Notes under the pieces: generated by a model
The model's database searches: none
What the model was told of the DNA's origin: nothing
Seen by the model: only the letters and a program-made list of their open reading frames with translations
Position numbers and translations under genes: made by a program
Part shown: one piece after another, positions 9,027-16,940 of the stretch
How the letters are laid out: each line of letters starts with the position of its first letter
How positions within the stretch are numbered: position 1 is the first letter of the stretch
Source of the DNA: CALKAL01 sp051846895
Lineage (GTDB): Bacteria; Bacillota; Bacilli; Bacillales; Alkalibacillaceae
Direction: 5' to 3'
Length of the DNA: 64,000 bases
Assembly: GCA_051846895.1 (NCBI GenBank)
Contig: JBPYCQ010000008.1
Location: forward strand, 1-64,000

Positions 9027-9893
9027 TTAACCGATGTATTTATTTAAGATGATATCAACAGATTCGCCATAAGATTCACCAAATATATTTAAATGAACTA
9101 ACAAATAATATAGTTGATAAATTTCTTTTATGTCATCATAGTCTTGTTCAATTGGATATTGTTCATGATAAGCTTCGTAAAATTGTTTAGAAAATCCTCC
9201 AAATAATTCGGTGAACGCTAAATCAAAATGTCTGTCCCCATATAGAAATGATGGATCAACGACATATGGCTCCCCTTTCTCTCCAGGTAACCAATTCCCA
9301 CTCCAAAGGTCACCGTGTAAGTAGGAAGCTTTTATTTGATCTGGTACAAACCTTTTAAGATTGCTCATTAATTTTTCTAAACGATCCCGTCTTTTGTTAG
9401 TAATTCGTCCGTTTTCTATACCGATATCAAGCTGCCCTTTTAACCGCCTGTTTCCATAATAATCTACCCATGATTCATAAAGACCATTATTCAATGGTAT
9501 CAACCCTGTATAAGAACGATGATCAAATCCGTGTTGGTCGTTATAGTTTTGATGGAGGCGGGCAATATTCTCCCCTAATCGTTGTTCCGTATCATTGTTC
9601 TCTTCCCCTTTTACCCACTCTAATAGAAGGAAAGCTTCACCTATGTTATCTGAATAGGCATAAACTTCAGGAACAGCAATCGTATGCGTCTCTCTTATTT
9701 TTTCAAGACCTTTAACCTCCATCTGAAAAAACTCATGTGGAGCATTTGGATGGGTTTTAATAAAATACTCACGATTAGTTGTTTTCACATAATAACTATC
9801 ATTAATAGAACCACCACGTACTAGTTTAATTTCTAAAATCGGTTCTTTGTTATTTATCTGACTTAAAGCTAATTGAATTATATTTTCGTTCAT
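9027..9893 (-). CDS. Fructosamine-3-kinase-family protein
   Basis: A 288-residue protein with the protein-kinase-like fold of the fructosamine/ketosamine 3-kinase family. Visible motifs are YFIKTHP (nucleotide-binding Lys, about 45), LLLEWVKG (hinge), SYLHGDLWSGNW (catalytic loop with Asp and Asn, about 196) and VVDPSFLYGDRHFDLAF (metal-binding Asp, about 212). Family members phosphorylate sugar-derived amines on glycated proteins or free amino acids, triggering deglycation. The true substrate is unknown. In B. subtilis this interval holds the leucine biosynthesis genes, so the gene is part of a lineage-specific stretch. No clear promoter or terminator of its own was seen. Confidence 0.85.
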   Translation of the reverse strand: MNENIIQLALSQINNKEPILEIKLVRGGSINDSYYVKTTNREYFIKTHPNAPHEFFQMEVKGLEKIRETHTIAVPEVYAYSDNIGEAFLLLEWVKGEENNDTEQRLGENIARLHQNYNDQHGFDHRSYTGLIPLNNGLYESWVDYYGNRRLKGQLDIGIENGRITNKRRDRLEKLMSNLKRFVPDQIKASYLHGDLWSGNWLPGEKGEPYVVDPSFLYGDRHFDLAFTELFGGFSKQFYEAYHEQYPIEQDYDDIKEIYQLYYLLVHLNIFGESYGESVDIILNKYIG

Positions 9894-9932
9894 TTAGGTC
9901 TTCCTCTCAATATTCATCGACTTGCATCATAT

Positions 9933-10379
9933 CTATCTCGTATTCATTACGTTTTCTTGAATTGTACCATTAGAATCCTTTCTAACATTAATCATTTCAT
10001 TTGATGAATTAATATATATGGCAGAAACAGATTCTATTTTTTCTTCGTGATTCCATTGAACCCATATTTGCATATCGATGTCCCCATTTCTTAAACCATC
10101 CTTATCAGCGAAATCATATGGTTCATCAAACTGATAATTAGAAATTGCATTTATATCATAACGCCACATTAAATCCTCGCCCATTGCAGATAAAACATCC
10201 GAATAATCAGTTCCCAATATTGATTCAACCTCTGACATTGACATACCTATTTCCAAATCATTCTCAATCATCTCGAGCACTTCACCAGTTGAAATATTAT
10301 CATTAGGTTGATTTAATACACTAGGTAACAAAGATAAAATCAGAACCGCAGTAAGAACAAGAGAAAATGCACCTGTCAT
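9933..10379 (-). pseudogene. Membrane-anchored remnant of a probable anti-sigma factor
   Basis: A 148-codon frame with one transmembrane segment at its start (TGAFSLVLTAVLILSLLPSVL) and an acidic extracytoplasmic part with no motif I recognise. It has no Shine-Dalgarno sequence. It lies in the same frame as the upstream sigma gene, separated only by an in-frame TAA and five codons (KIKYY). The upstream frame ends in a tail (DNLDLVFQSLNKKITINEQ…EKKGHRHK) that resembles the cytoplasmic start of an anti-sigma factor. My reading is that one anti-sigma gene has been split by the TAA. It could instead be a real small membrane protein. Confidence 0.45.
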
Positions 10380-10394
10380 GTAATATTTAATTTT

Positions 10395-11036
10395 TTATTT
10401 ATGTCGATGACCTTTTTTTTCATGTAACCTTTGATTTAAATTATTTTGAACAGTTAGTTGATCCTGTTCATTAATAGTTATTTTCTTATTTAGTGATTGA
10501 AACACCAAATCTAAATTATCTTGACTCTGTTCATATCCCTCCTCTACAAGTTTTTCTTTCAGCTTTTTCATAGCCCGATTTAAAGTGTTTTTAACTTTAG
10601 ATTCATTCCATCCTAGTATTTCCGAGGTTTCTTTAATTGAAAATTCCTTTATTTTTCTAAGGATAATGATTTCTTTATATTTCGGTATTAATCTGTCTAA
10701 AGCATGGTACAATTCTTTTTCGCTCTCGTTTAATATAGCTAGTTGATGTGGGCTATTTTCATTAGACTTTACAGTAATTTTCTCATTAACAAGTAGGACT
10801 GGTCTTTTCCTTCTTAAATAATCAATCGTTAAATTCCTCGCAATTTTTAATAACCAACTTCTTTCGTTTCCTCCTTTGAAACTCTCCAAATTACTAAAAG
10901 CTCGTATAAAAGTATCATGCATCAGATCAAGAGCAGTACTCGAATCTTTTAGCATGAAAAAAATAAACTAATAAACATCGTTGTTATATTTAACATATAA
11001 GTTATTGATTATATTTTGTTTTTCTTTAAAATTCAA
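10395..11036 (-). pseudogene. ECF-type sigma factor gene with in-frame amber stop
   Basis: From an ATG at 10955 the frame encodes region 2 (DLMHDTFIRAFSNLESF, SWLLKIARNLTIDYLRRKRP) and region 4 (ALDRLIPKYKEIIILRKIKEFSIKETSEILGWNESKVKNTLNRAMKKLKEKL) of an ECF sigma factor, but lacks the first part of region 2. Continuing upstream in the same frame gives FKEKQNIINNLYVKYNNDVY, a TAG at 10968-10970, then FIFFMLKDSSTA, exactly where related sigma factors continue. Starting from TTG at 11036 (AGGTG upstream) the gene would be normal length without the TAG. Residues after about 160 look like a fused anti-sigma segment. It is probably inactive. Readthrough or a truncated product from 10955 cannot be excluded. 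Confidence 0.65.
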
Positions 11037-11148
11037 TAAAACATTCACCTGCCTTTTCCTAAAATCGTCCTACTATTAATATAACGAACAAAAATAAGAT
11101 AGGTCCTCATTATTTAAATTTTTGTTCCTTAAAAAGATTACTTGGAGT

Positions 11149-11210
11149 GTTTGAACAAATTTAACTTATCTTTGACAATTTCGTCGATGGTTTGAACAAT
11201 TAAGGTTATT
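11149..11210. repeat. Degenerate three-unit copy of the 21-bp tandem repeat
   Basis: Three consecutive units start GTTTGAACAA, CTTTGACAAT and GTTTGAACAAT at 11149, 11170 and 11190, i.e. 21, 20 and 21 bases. They match the core of the larger arrays at 42049 and 59403 in the same orientation. The rest of the interval 11049-11262 shows only AT-rich sequence upstream of the sigma remnant. Confidence 0.55.
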
Positions 11211-11262
11211 TTAAAGAATGGAATACACGAGGGGTTGTTTTAAATTAAGAATGCTTTTAATT

Positions 11263-11294
11263 AAAAAACTCCCACAACTATTTGTGGAAGTCTT
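11263..11294 (-). terminator. Terminator of the 175-residue membrane protein gene
   Basis: The stem ACTTCCACAA pairs with TTGTGGGAGT around a 4-base loop, followed by TTTTTTAATT, immediately after the stop codon at 11297. Confidence 0.85.
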
Positions 11295-11296
11295 CA

Positions 11297-11824
11297 TCAA
11301 TCAATATAATTATTATCTTTTAAAAATTTTTTAGTAACCTCATTTGTCACTTGAATAGCTTCTTCCTTATTTTTTGCTGGTGCAGAAATAATTGTAGTAT
11401 CACTAATAGAACCATCGATAATTGAAAAGTTTTCACGGACAATGACAATTCTGTTAAAGTTCCTGTTAGTGAAAATAGTTCCAATGTGATGAAATTTAGG
11501 TACATTGGATTGAACATATGTATAAGTAAAAAGACCTTGATGAGTAGAATCAAACTCAATAACCACTTCACTTTGATCTTTTGGAACTGGTAATTTTTCA
11601 TTACTTATTTCTATTGTACCAGTATAAGTCATTTCCCCTGTTAAACTGCGTCGTAATTTCCCATCTATTTGAATCGTCACTGATTCAACTTCACTCTCAC
11701 TACCTGAGGCATATTGAATTCCTTCGAGGTTCTCTTTGATGTTCTTTGGAGAAGTATAGACAATCATAAATATAACGACTAAACATACTAGGACACTAAC
11801 GGAATATAACACTCTCTTTTTCAA
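11297..11824 (-). CDS. Hypothetical single-pass membrane or secreted protein
   Basis: A 175-residue protein. Residues 1-4 are MKKR and residues 5-24 form a hydrophobic segment (VLYSVSVLVCLVVIFMIVY) that acts as a signal anchor. The remainder is an extracytoplasmic, beta-rich domain (VESVTIQIDGKLRR, YTGTIEISN, SEVVIEFDSTHQGLFTYTY) of no family I recognise. There is no lipobox at a convincing position. It has its own terminator and lies upstream of a decayed sigma/anti-sigma cassette in the accessory interval. It could be a target or partner of that cassette, but nothing proves it. Confidence 0.6.
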   Translation of the reverse strand: MKKRVLYSVSVLVCLVVIFMIVYTSPKNIKENLEGIQYASGSESEVESVTIQIDGKLRRSLTGEMTYTGTIEISNEKLPVPKDQSEVVIEFDSTHQGLFTYTYVQSNVPKFHHIGTIFTNRNFNRIVIVRENFSIIDGSISDTTIISAPAKNKEEAIQVTNEVTKKFLKDNNYID

Positions 11825-11929
11825 TAATTATTCTCCTCTACTAATATATGCTTACTGTTAAAGGTAACTCAGACTTATAGTAAAGTTTAATAAACGTTAC
11901 ATCAATTAACAATATTAGATAACAAAAAA

Positions 11930-11951
11930 TGCTCTATCCTGCTGAGCTACC
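11930..11951 (-). other. tRNA D-arm fragment
   Basis: The minus strand reads GGTAGCTCAGCAGGATAGAGCA, the D-arm of a tRNA. It differs at one base from the same part of the tRNA-Arg gene at 12877-12950. No acceptor pairing, anticodon arm or T-arm follows. It lies in the 303-base gap between two orphan genes (11825-12127), which otherwise shows no gene. It is probably a leftover of a rearrangement or of integration at a tRNA gene. Confidence 0.6.
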
Positions 11952-12086
11952 TTATATAACGCTATTCATTTACGTTCAAATACAACGGTCATTTGTCGAA
12001 CTTAGACCGTTATCGCTTATCCCATAATAAAAGAAGTTGTTTCATTATCAATTAGGATATGTTTCTATTTAAAAATGTCGATATTA

Positions 12087-12126
12087 CAAAAGACCACTCC
12101 CCCAATAAATTCAAGTGGTCTTTTAC
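12087..12126 (-). terminator. Terminator of the 168-residue orphan gene
   Basis: AAAGACCACT pairs with AGTGGTCTTT around a 15-base loop, followed by T's, directly after the stop codon at 12128. Confidence 0.8.
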
Positions 12127-12127
12127 A

Positions 12128-12634
12128 CTACCCTTTATCCTCCCATAACTTTATATACTGCTTATAATCAACTAGAAATTCCTTTATTGAATCTTTAGCT
12201 TCCGATACATAACCTAAAATGGTTTCCTCAGAACAAGAAGGATTACCATATCCATTTTTGGCTTCTTCATATTGGTCTACAAGTGCCACAATTGTTCCGA
12301 ACAATAAGTTATCTATGTAATCATAAGAGATATAAGCTAAATCATTCATCATACTGATTGTTTCATCTTCATCTTTTGTTTCCCAACTGTTATAAATTAA
12401 GCCAAGCAATATATTAGTTGGTGTATTCTTTTCAACTGTACCATCAATCTCCCCTAACAAATCAACCAATTCTTTTTTGTCTTTTACTAGTGACAAATCA
12501 TATAAGACAGAAGAAATATCATTAACATCCCTTTCCTCAATGATATTATCAATCCAATGGATGACTTCTTCCACGCTAAAGAACTTTATTAGTAGTCCAA
12601 GTCGATATACTTCTGCAATTGTCTTAGTGTTCAT
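12128..12634 (-). CDS. Hypothetical acidic all-helical protein
   Basis: A 168-residue soluble, acidic protein predicted to be largely helical (EVYRLGLLIKFFSVEEVIHWIDNIIEE, TISMMNDLAYISYDYIDNLLFGTIVALVDQYEEA). It has no signal peptide and no motif I recognise. The ATG has AAGGTG upstream at short spacing. Size, acidity and an isolated accessory position would suit an immunity-type protein, but no toxin gene is adjacent, so this is speculation. It has its own terminator. Confidence 0.6.
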   Translation of the reverse strand: MNTKTIAEVYRLGLLIKFFSVEEVIHWIDNIIEERDVNDISSVLYDLSLVKDKKELVDLLGEIDGTVEKNTPTNILLGLIYNSWETKDEDETISMMNDLAYISYDYIDNLLFGTIVALVDQYEEAKNGYGNPSCSEETILGYVSEAKDSIKEFLVDYKQYIKLWEDKG

Positions 12635-12654
12635 CTATGCACCTTCTTATATAG

Positions 12655-12745
12655 CTAATCTGTAAAATGCCAAACTGCTGTTAGACTATTACCCTCAAAA
12701 AGTAATACTGCTTCCGCACCATTGTATTCCTTTTCTTTTTGTCAT
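12655..12745 (-). pseudogene. Possible frameshifted 30-codon ORF
   Basis: An ATG at 12745 follows a perfect AGGAGG at ideal spacing. Its frame closes after 16 codons (MTKRKGIQWCGSSITF). One base removed from the A-rich run near the start would instead give about 29 residues ending NGAEAVLLFEGNSLTAVWHFTD, with the stop 20 bases before the orphan gene at 12634. The 91-base length fits a single-base frameshift. It may be a remnant or a very short leader peptide. Confidence 0.35.
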
Positions 12746-12757
12746 ACAAAAAACCTC

Positions 12758-12838
12758 CTATATCGAAAGTGAGTAAGTCGATATACGGTGTAATTTCTTA
12801 CATGACCGTTGTACTGACCGTTTCACTAAACGATATAG
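12758..12838. repeat. Inverted repeat with internal direct repeat upstream of the orphan gene
   Basis: CTATATCG…AGTGA at 12758-12772 is repeated inverted at 12823-12838 (TCACTAAACGATATAG). Between the arms are two GACCGTT copies about 12 bases apart. The left arm reaches the ribosome-binding site of the short ORF at 12745. It could be an operator or a transcript hairpin. Confidence 0.4.
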
Positions 12839-12876
12839 AAGGTTGATTTGACGGGCTTTAACCCGCTTTTCGTTAG

Positions 12877-12950
12877 CGTCCCAGGAGCGATTCGAACGCC
12901 CGACCGACAGCTTAGAAGGCTGTTGCTCTATCCAGCTGAGCTACTGGGAC
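12877..12950 (-). tRNA. tRNA-Arg (anticodon TCT)
   Basis: The acceptor arm GTCCCAG pairs with CTGGGAC. The D-arm (AGCTCAGCTGGATAGAGC), the anticodon stem ACAGC/GCTGT with loop CTTCTAA, and T-arm TTCGAATC are all present. The anticodon TCT reads AGA. The 3' CCA is not encoded. Confidence 0.95.
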
Positions 12951-12956
12951 ATATTA

Positions 12957-13030
12957 TGGAGCGGGTGATGGGAATCGAACCCACGACAACAGCTTGGAAG
13001 GCTGTGGTTTTACCACTAAACTACACCCGC
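12957..13030 (-). tRNA. tRNA-Gly (anticodon TCC)
   Basis: The acceptor GCGGGTG pairs with CACCCGC. The anticodon loop CTTCCAA gives TCC, reading GGA. T-arm GGTTCGATTCC is present and the CCA end is encoded (TCCA at 12957-12960). It is 6 bases upstream of tRNA-Arg in transcription order, so the two are probably one transcript. Confidence 0.96.
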
Positions 13031-13161
13031 GTATTCTTTGTTTTTTATAAAGGATATCCACCTTCATCACGTGTGGAAATTCTACTAGTCGGTGAATGCG
13101 GACAAGAATTATTATATATAACGAACAGGCCTAATGTCAATAGGAATTTGAAAGAAATTCA

Positions 13162-13199
13162 GGTAAAGCTGAGAGAAATAGTTATCTCTCAACTTTACC
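13162..13199. terminator. Strong hairpin downstream of rdgB
   Basis: A 15-bp stem with one G-T pair (GGTAAAGCTGAGAGA against TCTCTCAACTTTACC) lies 14 bases past the rdgB stop. There is no long T-run, so it may be an mRNA 3' stabiliser or a weak terminator for rph-rdgB before the tRNA genes. Confidence 0.5.
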
Positions 13200-13213
13200 C
13201 TATAAGTTTTAAG

Positions 13214-13813
13214 TTAAAGCGTTTCCCGAATTTTTTCAACAATTTGATCGAGCGCACGTCTTCGATGACTGATTTTATTTTTAATTTCAGAGCCAAGTTC
13301 AGCTAAAGTTTGATTGTAGCCTGAAGGAATAAAAATTGGATCATAGCCAAACCCTGATGTTCCTTTTGGTTCGGCTGCCAATATTCCTTCACTTCTACCT
13401 TCGACAACGATTGTTTCTTTCCCAGGCTGGGCAAAAGCTATATCACAAACGAATGCACCAGTACGTTGTTCCATAGGAATATTTTCGAGTTTCGCAAGAA
13501 CTTTTTCTAAATTTTTTTGATCACTTTTTTCTTCTCCTGCATAACGTGCCGAATAAACGCCAGGTTCGCCGTTTAATGCGTCTACTTCTAAACCAGAATC
13601 ATCAGCCAGGACATTGATTCCATATTGTCTACTATATGTTTCTGCCTTTAATACAGCATTTTCAGAAAAAGTTGTTCCTGTTTCTTCAACATCTTCGGCA
13701 TCGGGATAATCATCAAACAAGCTTTTCAATTCAATATTTAACTCTTTAAAAATGTCTTGGAACTCTTTCAATTTTCCTTTGTTAGTTGTTGCAACGTAAA
13801 ATGGTTTCATCAT
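13214..13813 (-). CDS. rdgB: XTP/dITP pyrophosphatase
   Basis: A 199-residue Ham1/RdgB-family house-cleaning enzyme that hydrolyses dITP and XTP to the monophosphates, keeping deaminated purines out of DNA and RNA. Motifs seen: ATTNKGKLKEF (N-terminal substrate loop), LADDSGLEVDALNGEPGVYSARYAG (catalytic Asp region, about 69-92) and GTSGFGYDPIFIP (about 150). It starts 3 bases after rph, an arrangement equivalent to rph-ysnA of B. subtilis. The following ysnB of that genome is missing here. Confidence 0.96.
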   Translation of the reverse strand: MMKPFYVATTNKGKLKEFQDIFKELNIELKSLFDDYPDAEDVEETGTTFSENAVLKAETYSRQYGINVLADDSGLEVDALNGEPGVYSARYAGEEKSDQKNLEKVLAKLENIPMEQRTGAFVCDIAFAQPGKETIVVEGRSEGILAAEPKGTSGFGYDPIFIPSGYNQTLAELGSEIKNKISHRRRALDQIVEKIRETL

Positions 13814-13816
13814 AAG

Positions 13817-14563
13817 TTACTCCTTCGTTCCTATTCGCTCTGCAAGGTCACCAATAGCTTCTTTTTGAAACTCAAATAATTCATTAATTCCTTTATTAGC
13901 AAGCTGTAGCATTTCATTTAGTTGGCCTTGACTAAACGTTGCTTCTTCCCCAGTTCCTTGAATTTCTACAAATTGTTCTTGGTCTGTCATAACGATGTTC
14001 ATATCAACAGCAGCAATTGAATCTTCTTCATATGAAAGATCTAAAATCGCTTCTTGTTCATTATTTATTCCTACTGAAATAGCGGCTAAATAATGTTTAA
14101 TCGGCATTTCTTTAATTAGCTCTTTGTCTATTAACTTTCCACAAGCTAAAACAACGGCAACAAAGGCGCCAGTAATTGATGCCGTTCTCGTACCACCATC
14201 TGCTTGAATAACATCACAATCAACCCAAATCGTCCGTTCACCAAGCTTTTCTAAATCAATAACCGCTCTTAACGCACGGCCAATTAACCGTTGTATTTCC
14301 ATTGTTCTGCCTGATACTTTTCCTTTTGATGATTCACGTATATTACGTACTTCCGTTGCTCGTGGTAACATGGCATACTCAGCAGTGATCCAACCTTTTC
14401 CTTCTCCTCGCATAAAAGGTGGCACTCGGTCTTCAACACTTGCATTACATATGACCTTCGTATCACCAACTGATATTAGGATAGAACCTTCTGGATGTTT
14501 CGTGAAATCTGTAATAATTTTAACATCTCTAAGTTGATTATTTTGGCGTCCATCATTTCGCAT
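13817..14563 (-). CDS. rph: Ribonuclease PH
   Basis: A 248-residue phosphorolytic 3'-5' exoribonuclease that trims tRNA 3' ends. Motifs include MRNDGRQNNQLR at the start, GWITAEYAMLPRATEVRN, GRTMEIQRLIGRALRAVID and CDVIQADGGTRTASITGAFVA (phosphate and active site). The length is normal. It is followed at once by rdgB. B. subtilis has gerM between racE and rph; no gerM is present in the 124-base gap here. Confidence 0.97.
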   Translation of the reverse strand: MRNDGRQNNQLRDVKIITDFTKHPEGSILISVGDTKVICNASVEDRVPPFMRGEGKGWITAEYAMLPRATEVRNIRESSKGKVSGRTMEIQRLIGRALRAVIDLEKLGERTIWVDCDVIQADGGTRTASITGAFVAVVLACGKLIDKELIKEMPIKHYLAAISVGINNEQEAILDLSYEEDSIAAVDMNIVMTDQEQFVEIQGTGEEATFSQGQLNEMLQLANKGINELFEFQKEAIGDLAERIGTKE

Positions 14564-14655
14564 TTATTTGCCTCCTAATTTTACAAAGCTAATCACTACT
14601 TCTTATCATGCATTATTTTCGTACATGTATAACATGTTTCAGTATAACACAAAAA

Positions 14656-14686
14656 AACTTACACCTTTAATACGTGGGTATAAGTT
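14656..14686 (-). terminator. Terminator of racE
   Basis: The stem AACTTATACC pairs with GGTGTAAGTT, followed by TTTTTTG, directly after the racE stop codon. Confidence 0.8.
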
Positions 14687-14687
14687 T

Positions 14688-15488
14688 TTACTGCAATTTT
14701 ATATGTTTCAGTTGTATATTTTTAAAATGAAGAATCTCTTCTTGAATTTTAAGAAATAACTTCATATCTCCAGTAGTTAAAACAAGGGCGTCCTGATTCT
14801 CATTACTTTTTGATAGCATATTATGATAAGTTAATATCGTACTAACTTCTAAACCAGTTTCAACAGCTGAAGATAATACGGTTATTTTTTCTCCAACTAC
14901 TTCTTCAATAATAGGTTGAATGATTGGGTAATGTGTACAGCCTAAAATTAATGTATCTGTTTGTTGGTCTAGCTTTAATGGATTCAAAGCTTCTTCTACA
15001 ACAGCTTTTGGCTCCTCTCCATACACGTTTCCTTGTTCAATCATTGGCACGAACTTAGGGCATGCAATACTAGTAGTCATAATATCACTATTTATTTTTT
15101 GAAGGGCTGTTACGTAAGCACGGCTATAAATTGTATTTGTCGTTCCAATAATTGCAATGTGATTCGTATTTGTAGCCTTAATGGCCGCACGTGCTCCTGG
15201 TTCAATGACACCAACGACAGGAATAGTCAGATGTTCTTTCAATTGATCAATTACTAACGCCGTTGCTGTATTACAAGCGACTACAAGCATTTTAATATTA
15301 AATTGTAACAAATACTGAACCATTTCCCATGTGTATTTAATGACTTCTTCTTTCTCTTTAGAACCGTATGGGCAACGTAAAGTATCACCGATATAAATAA
15401 ATTGCTCTTTGGGCAACTGTCTCTTTAATTCATGCAAAACAGTTAAGCCACCTACACCTGAATCTATAACACCAATTGGTCGTTCCAA
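14688..15488 (-). CDS. racE: Glutamate racemase
   Basis: A 266-residue enzyme that interconverts L- and D-glutamate for peptidoglycan. The two catalytic cysteines are in VVACNTATA (about 73) and LILGCTHYPI (about 184). The N-terminus IGVIDSGVGGLTVLHEL and GDTLRCPYG are typical. It starts 3 bases after the MarR-type gene and ends the unit with its own terminator, so the two are cotranscribed as in B. subtilis ysmB-racE. Confidence 0.97.
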   Translation of the reverse strand: MERPIGVIDSGVGGLTVLHELKRQLPKEQFIYIGDTLRCPYGSKEKEEVIKYTWEMVQYLLQFNIKMLVVACNTATALVIDQLKEHLTIPVVGVIEPGARAAIKATNTNHIAIIGTTNTIYSRAYVTALQKINSDIMTTSIACPKFVPMIEQGNVYGEEPKAVVEEALNPLKLDQQTDTLILGCTHYPIIQPIIEEVVGEKITVLSSAVETGLEVSTILTYHNMLSKSNENQDALVLTTGDMKLFLKIQEEILHFKNIQLKHIKLQ

Positions 15489-15491
15489 AGG

Positions 15492-15965
15492 TTATTCTCC
15501 CTCTTTGTTTTTATTCCTGTTGTCTTCGTGTGATTTCATTTCATTAAAAAGTTTTGCAAAGGAACTTCTTAACATGTTAATTTCCTCTTCAGTGAAAGCT
15601 GTCAATACTTCTCTTAAGTATTCTTGTCGTTTTTCAACAACTTCATCAATAATTTCTTTACCTTTATCTAATAAATGGACGCGAACTACACGACGGTCTT
15701 TCGGATCCCGCACACGGACAATGAGTTCATTCTTTTCCATACGGTCAACTAAGTCCGTTGTCGTGCTAAATGCTAAGTACATTTTTTTCGAAAGCTCACC
15801 TATCGTTAAATCTCCGGAATCTAGCCATTGTAATGCAACAAACTGTGGAGGAGTAATAGGATAGTGATCTAATATTTCTCTTCCGCGCTGTTTGATTATA
15901 TGTGATATGTATCGCATATTTTTTTCTAATTCATCAATAAATTTAATGTCAAACGTCGAATCCAC
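15492..15965 (-). CDS. ysmB: MarR-family transcriptional regulator
   Basis: A 157-residue winged-helix regulator. The DNA-binding part runs from about 40 to 105 (TPPQFVALQWLDSGDLTIGELSKKMYLAFSTTTDLVDRMEKNELIVRVRDPKDRRVVRVHLL), with the wing DPKDRRVVRVHL. Flanking helices form the dimer interface. It matches ysmB, the gene next to racE in B. subtilis, whose target is not well established. No Cys suggests an OhrR-type redox sensor. Confidence 0.88.
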   Translation of the reverse strand: MDSTFDIKFIDELEKNMRYISHIIKQRGREILDHYPITPPQFVALQWLDSGDLTIGELSKKMYLAFSTTTDLVDRMEKNELIVRVRDPKDRRVVRVHLLDKGKEIIDEVVEKRQEYLREVLTAFTEEEINMLRSSFAKLFNEMKSHEDNRNKNKEGE

Positions 15966-16077
15966 ACCTTTTCCTCCTTTTTATGTCCTTCTTTTATTCT
16001 CATGTTTTTCACTATAAAATTCAAGTGTTATTTCGTAATAAAGTCCTATTTTATAAAAATGATAAAAAAGAGTAAAA

Positions 16078-16104
16078 GAACCGGCCAATATTCAGCCGGT
16101 TCAT
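16078..16104 (-). terminator. Terminator of gerE
   Basis: GAACCGGCTG pairs with GGCCGGTTC around AATATT, followed by TTTTACTC, right after the gerE stop. Confidence 0.8.
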
Positions 16105-16105
16105 T

Positions 16106-16330
16106 TTACAGTTTAATTTCCCCAAGACGTATTAATTCGACTACGGCTTGAGAACGCCCCTTAACCTGTAATTTTTGTATCGTGTTGGAAATATGATTAC
16201 GAACCGTTTTTTCCGATATAAACAATTGTTCGGCAATTTCCTTTGTTGTTTTATCTTGCACTAATAGTTCAAATACTTCTCTTTCTCTTTTCGTTAATAT
16301 ATTAGTAGGTGGATATTTCTTACTATTCAA
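16106..16330 (-). CDS. gerE: Spore coat regulator GerE
   Basis: A 74-residue protein made of a single LuxR-type helix-turn-helix (LTKREREVFELLVQDKTTKEIAEQLFISEKTVRNHISNTIQKLQVKGRSQAVVELIRLG), exactly the size of B. subtilis GerE. GerE controls late coat genes in the mother cell together with sigma-K. It is a direct sign that the organism forms endospores. RBS GAGGAGGGG lies upstream. A sigma-K promoter is expected but not convincingly seen. Confidence 0.95.
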   Translation of the reverse strand: MNSKKYPPTNILTKREREVFELLVQDKTTKEIAEQLFISEKTVRNHISNTIQKLQVKGRSQAVVELIRLGEIKL

Positions 16331-16460
16331 GCGGTAACCCCTCCTCTGTAAAGAAGTGAGCTACTTAATGGTTTATGAGGAAATATATTAGTCATGTTAG
16401 TTTATGAAAGTGACCCTGTTTTTGTTCGAGATAATCGTCTATTAACTTATGAATTACTTT

Positions 16461-16907
16461 TTATTTACCTAATTTTTTTAATTGTACTTCGCTAAAAGGC
16501 GTTGGTTTTCCTGTTTTCGCATTCACTTGAACAATTCGTCCACGCCCCGTTATAACGACTTCTTCTTTCCGATTAATCCCCATATAATGAATATCTAGTG
16601 AAGACTTTCCGATATGTGCGGCTTTTACATATAGCTTTAATTGATCTCCAAAATAAATTTGTTTTAAATAATCACATTGTAAATCGGCCACAACTGGCAC
16701 TTCTGTTACATCTTCTGATAATGGCCCAAATAAATCCACTTTGTTCATGAATGCAATCCTGGCTTCTTCAAAGTAAATAAACGGTGAGACATTATTTACA
16801 TGACCAAACATGTCCGTTTCAGAAAATCTAATATTAATAGGTACATAAAATGAAAATTCATTTTTCCATGTCTCAAAATCATTATTTATGTATGATGGTA
16901 ATCTCAT
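16461..16907 (-). CDS. ysmA: Acyl-CoA thioesterase, YsmA-like
   Basis: A 148-residue hotdog-fold protein of the 4-hydroxybenzoyl-CoA thioesterase group. The family signature RFSETDMFGHVNNVSPFIYFEEARIAFM (about 27-54) includes the catalytic-region Asp. It would hydrolyse a short or aromatic acyl-CoA; the substrate is unknown. Position between gerE and sdhB matches ysmA of B. subtilis. Confidence 0.85.
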   Translation of the reverse strand: MRLPSYINNDFETWKNEFSFYVPINIRFSETDMFGHVNNVSPFIYFEEARIAFMNKVDLFGPLSEDVTEVPVVADLQCDYLKQIYFGDQLKLYVKAAHIGKSSLDIHYMGINRKEEVVITGRGRIVQVNAKTGKPTPFSEVQLKKLGK

Positions 16908-16940
16908 AGTAAACCCTCTTTTCTATTTTTTTACTTGTAT

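Noticed and set aside
12848..13306. Plus-strand ORF of 152 codons with MERVMGIEPTTTAWKAVVLPLNYTR
   Set aside because: It lies over the tRNA-Arg and tRNA-Gly genes and has the known spurious peptide seen whenever tRNA genes are translated.
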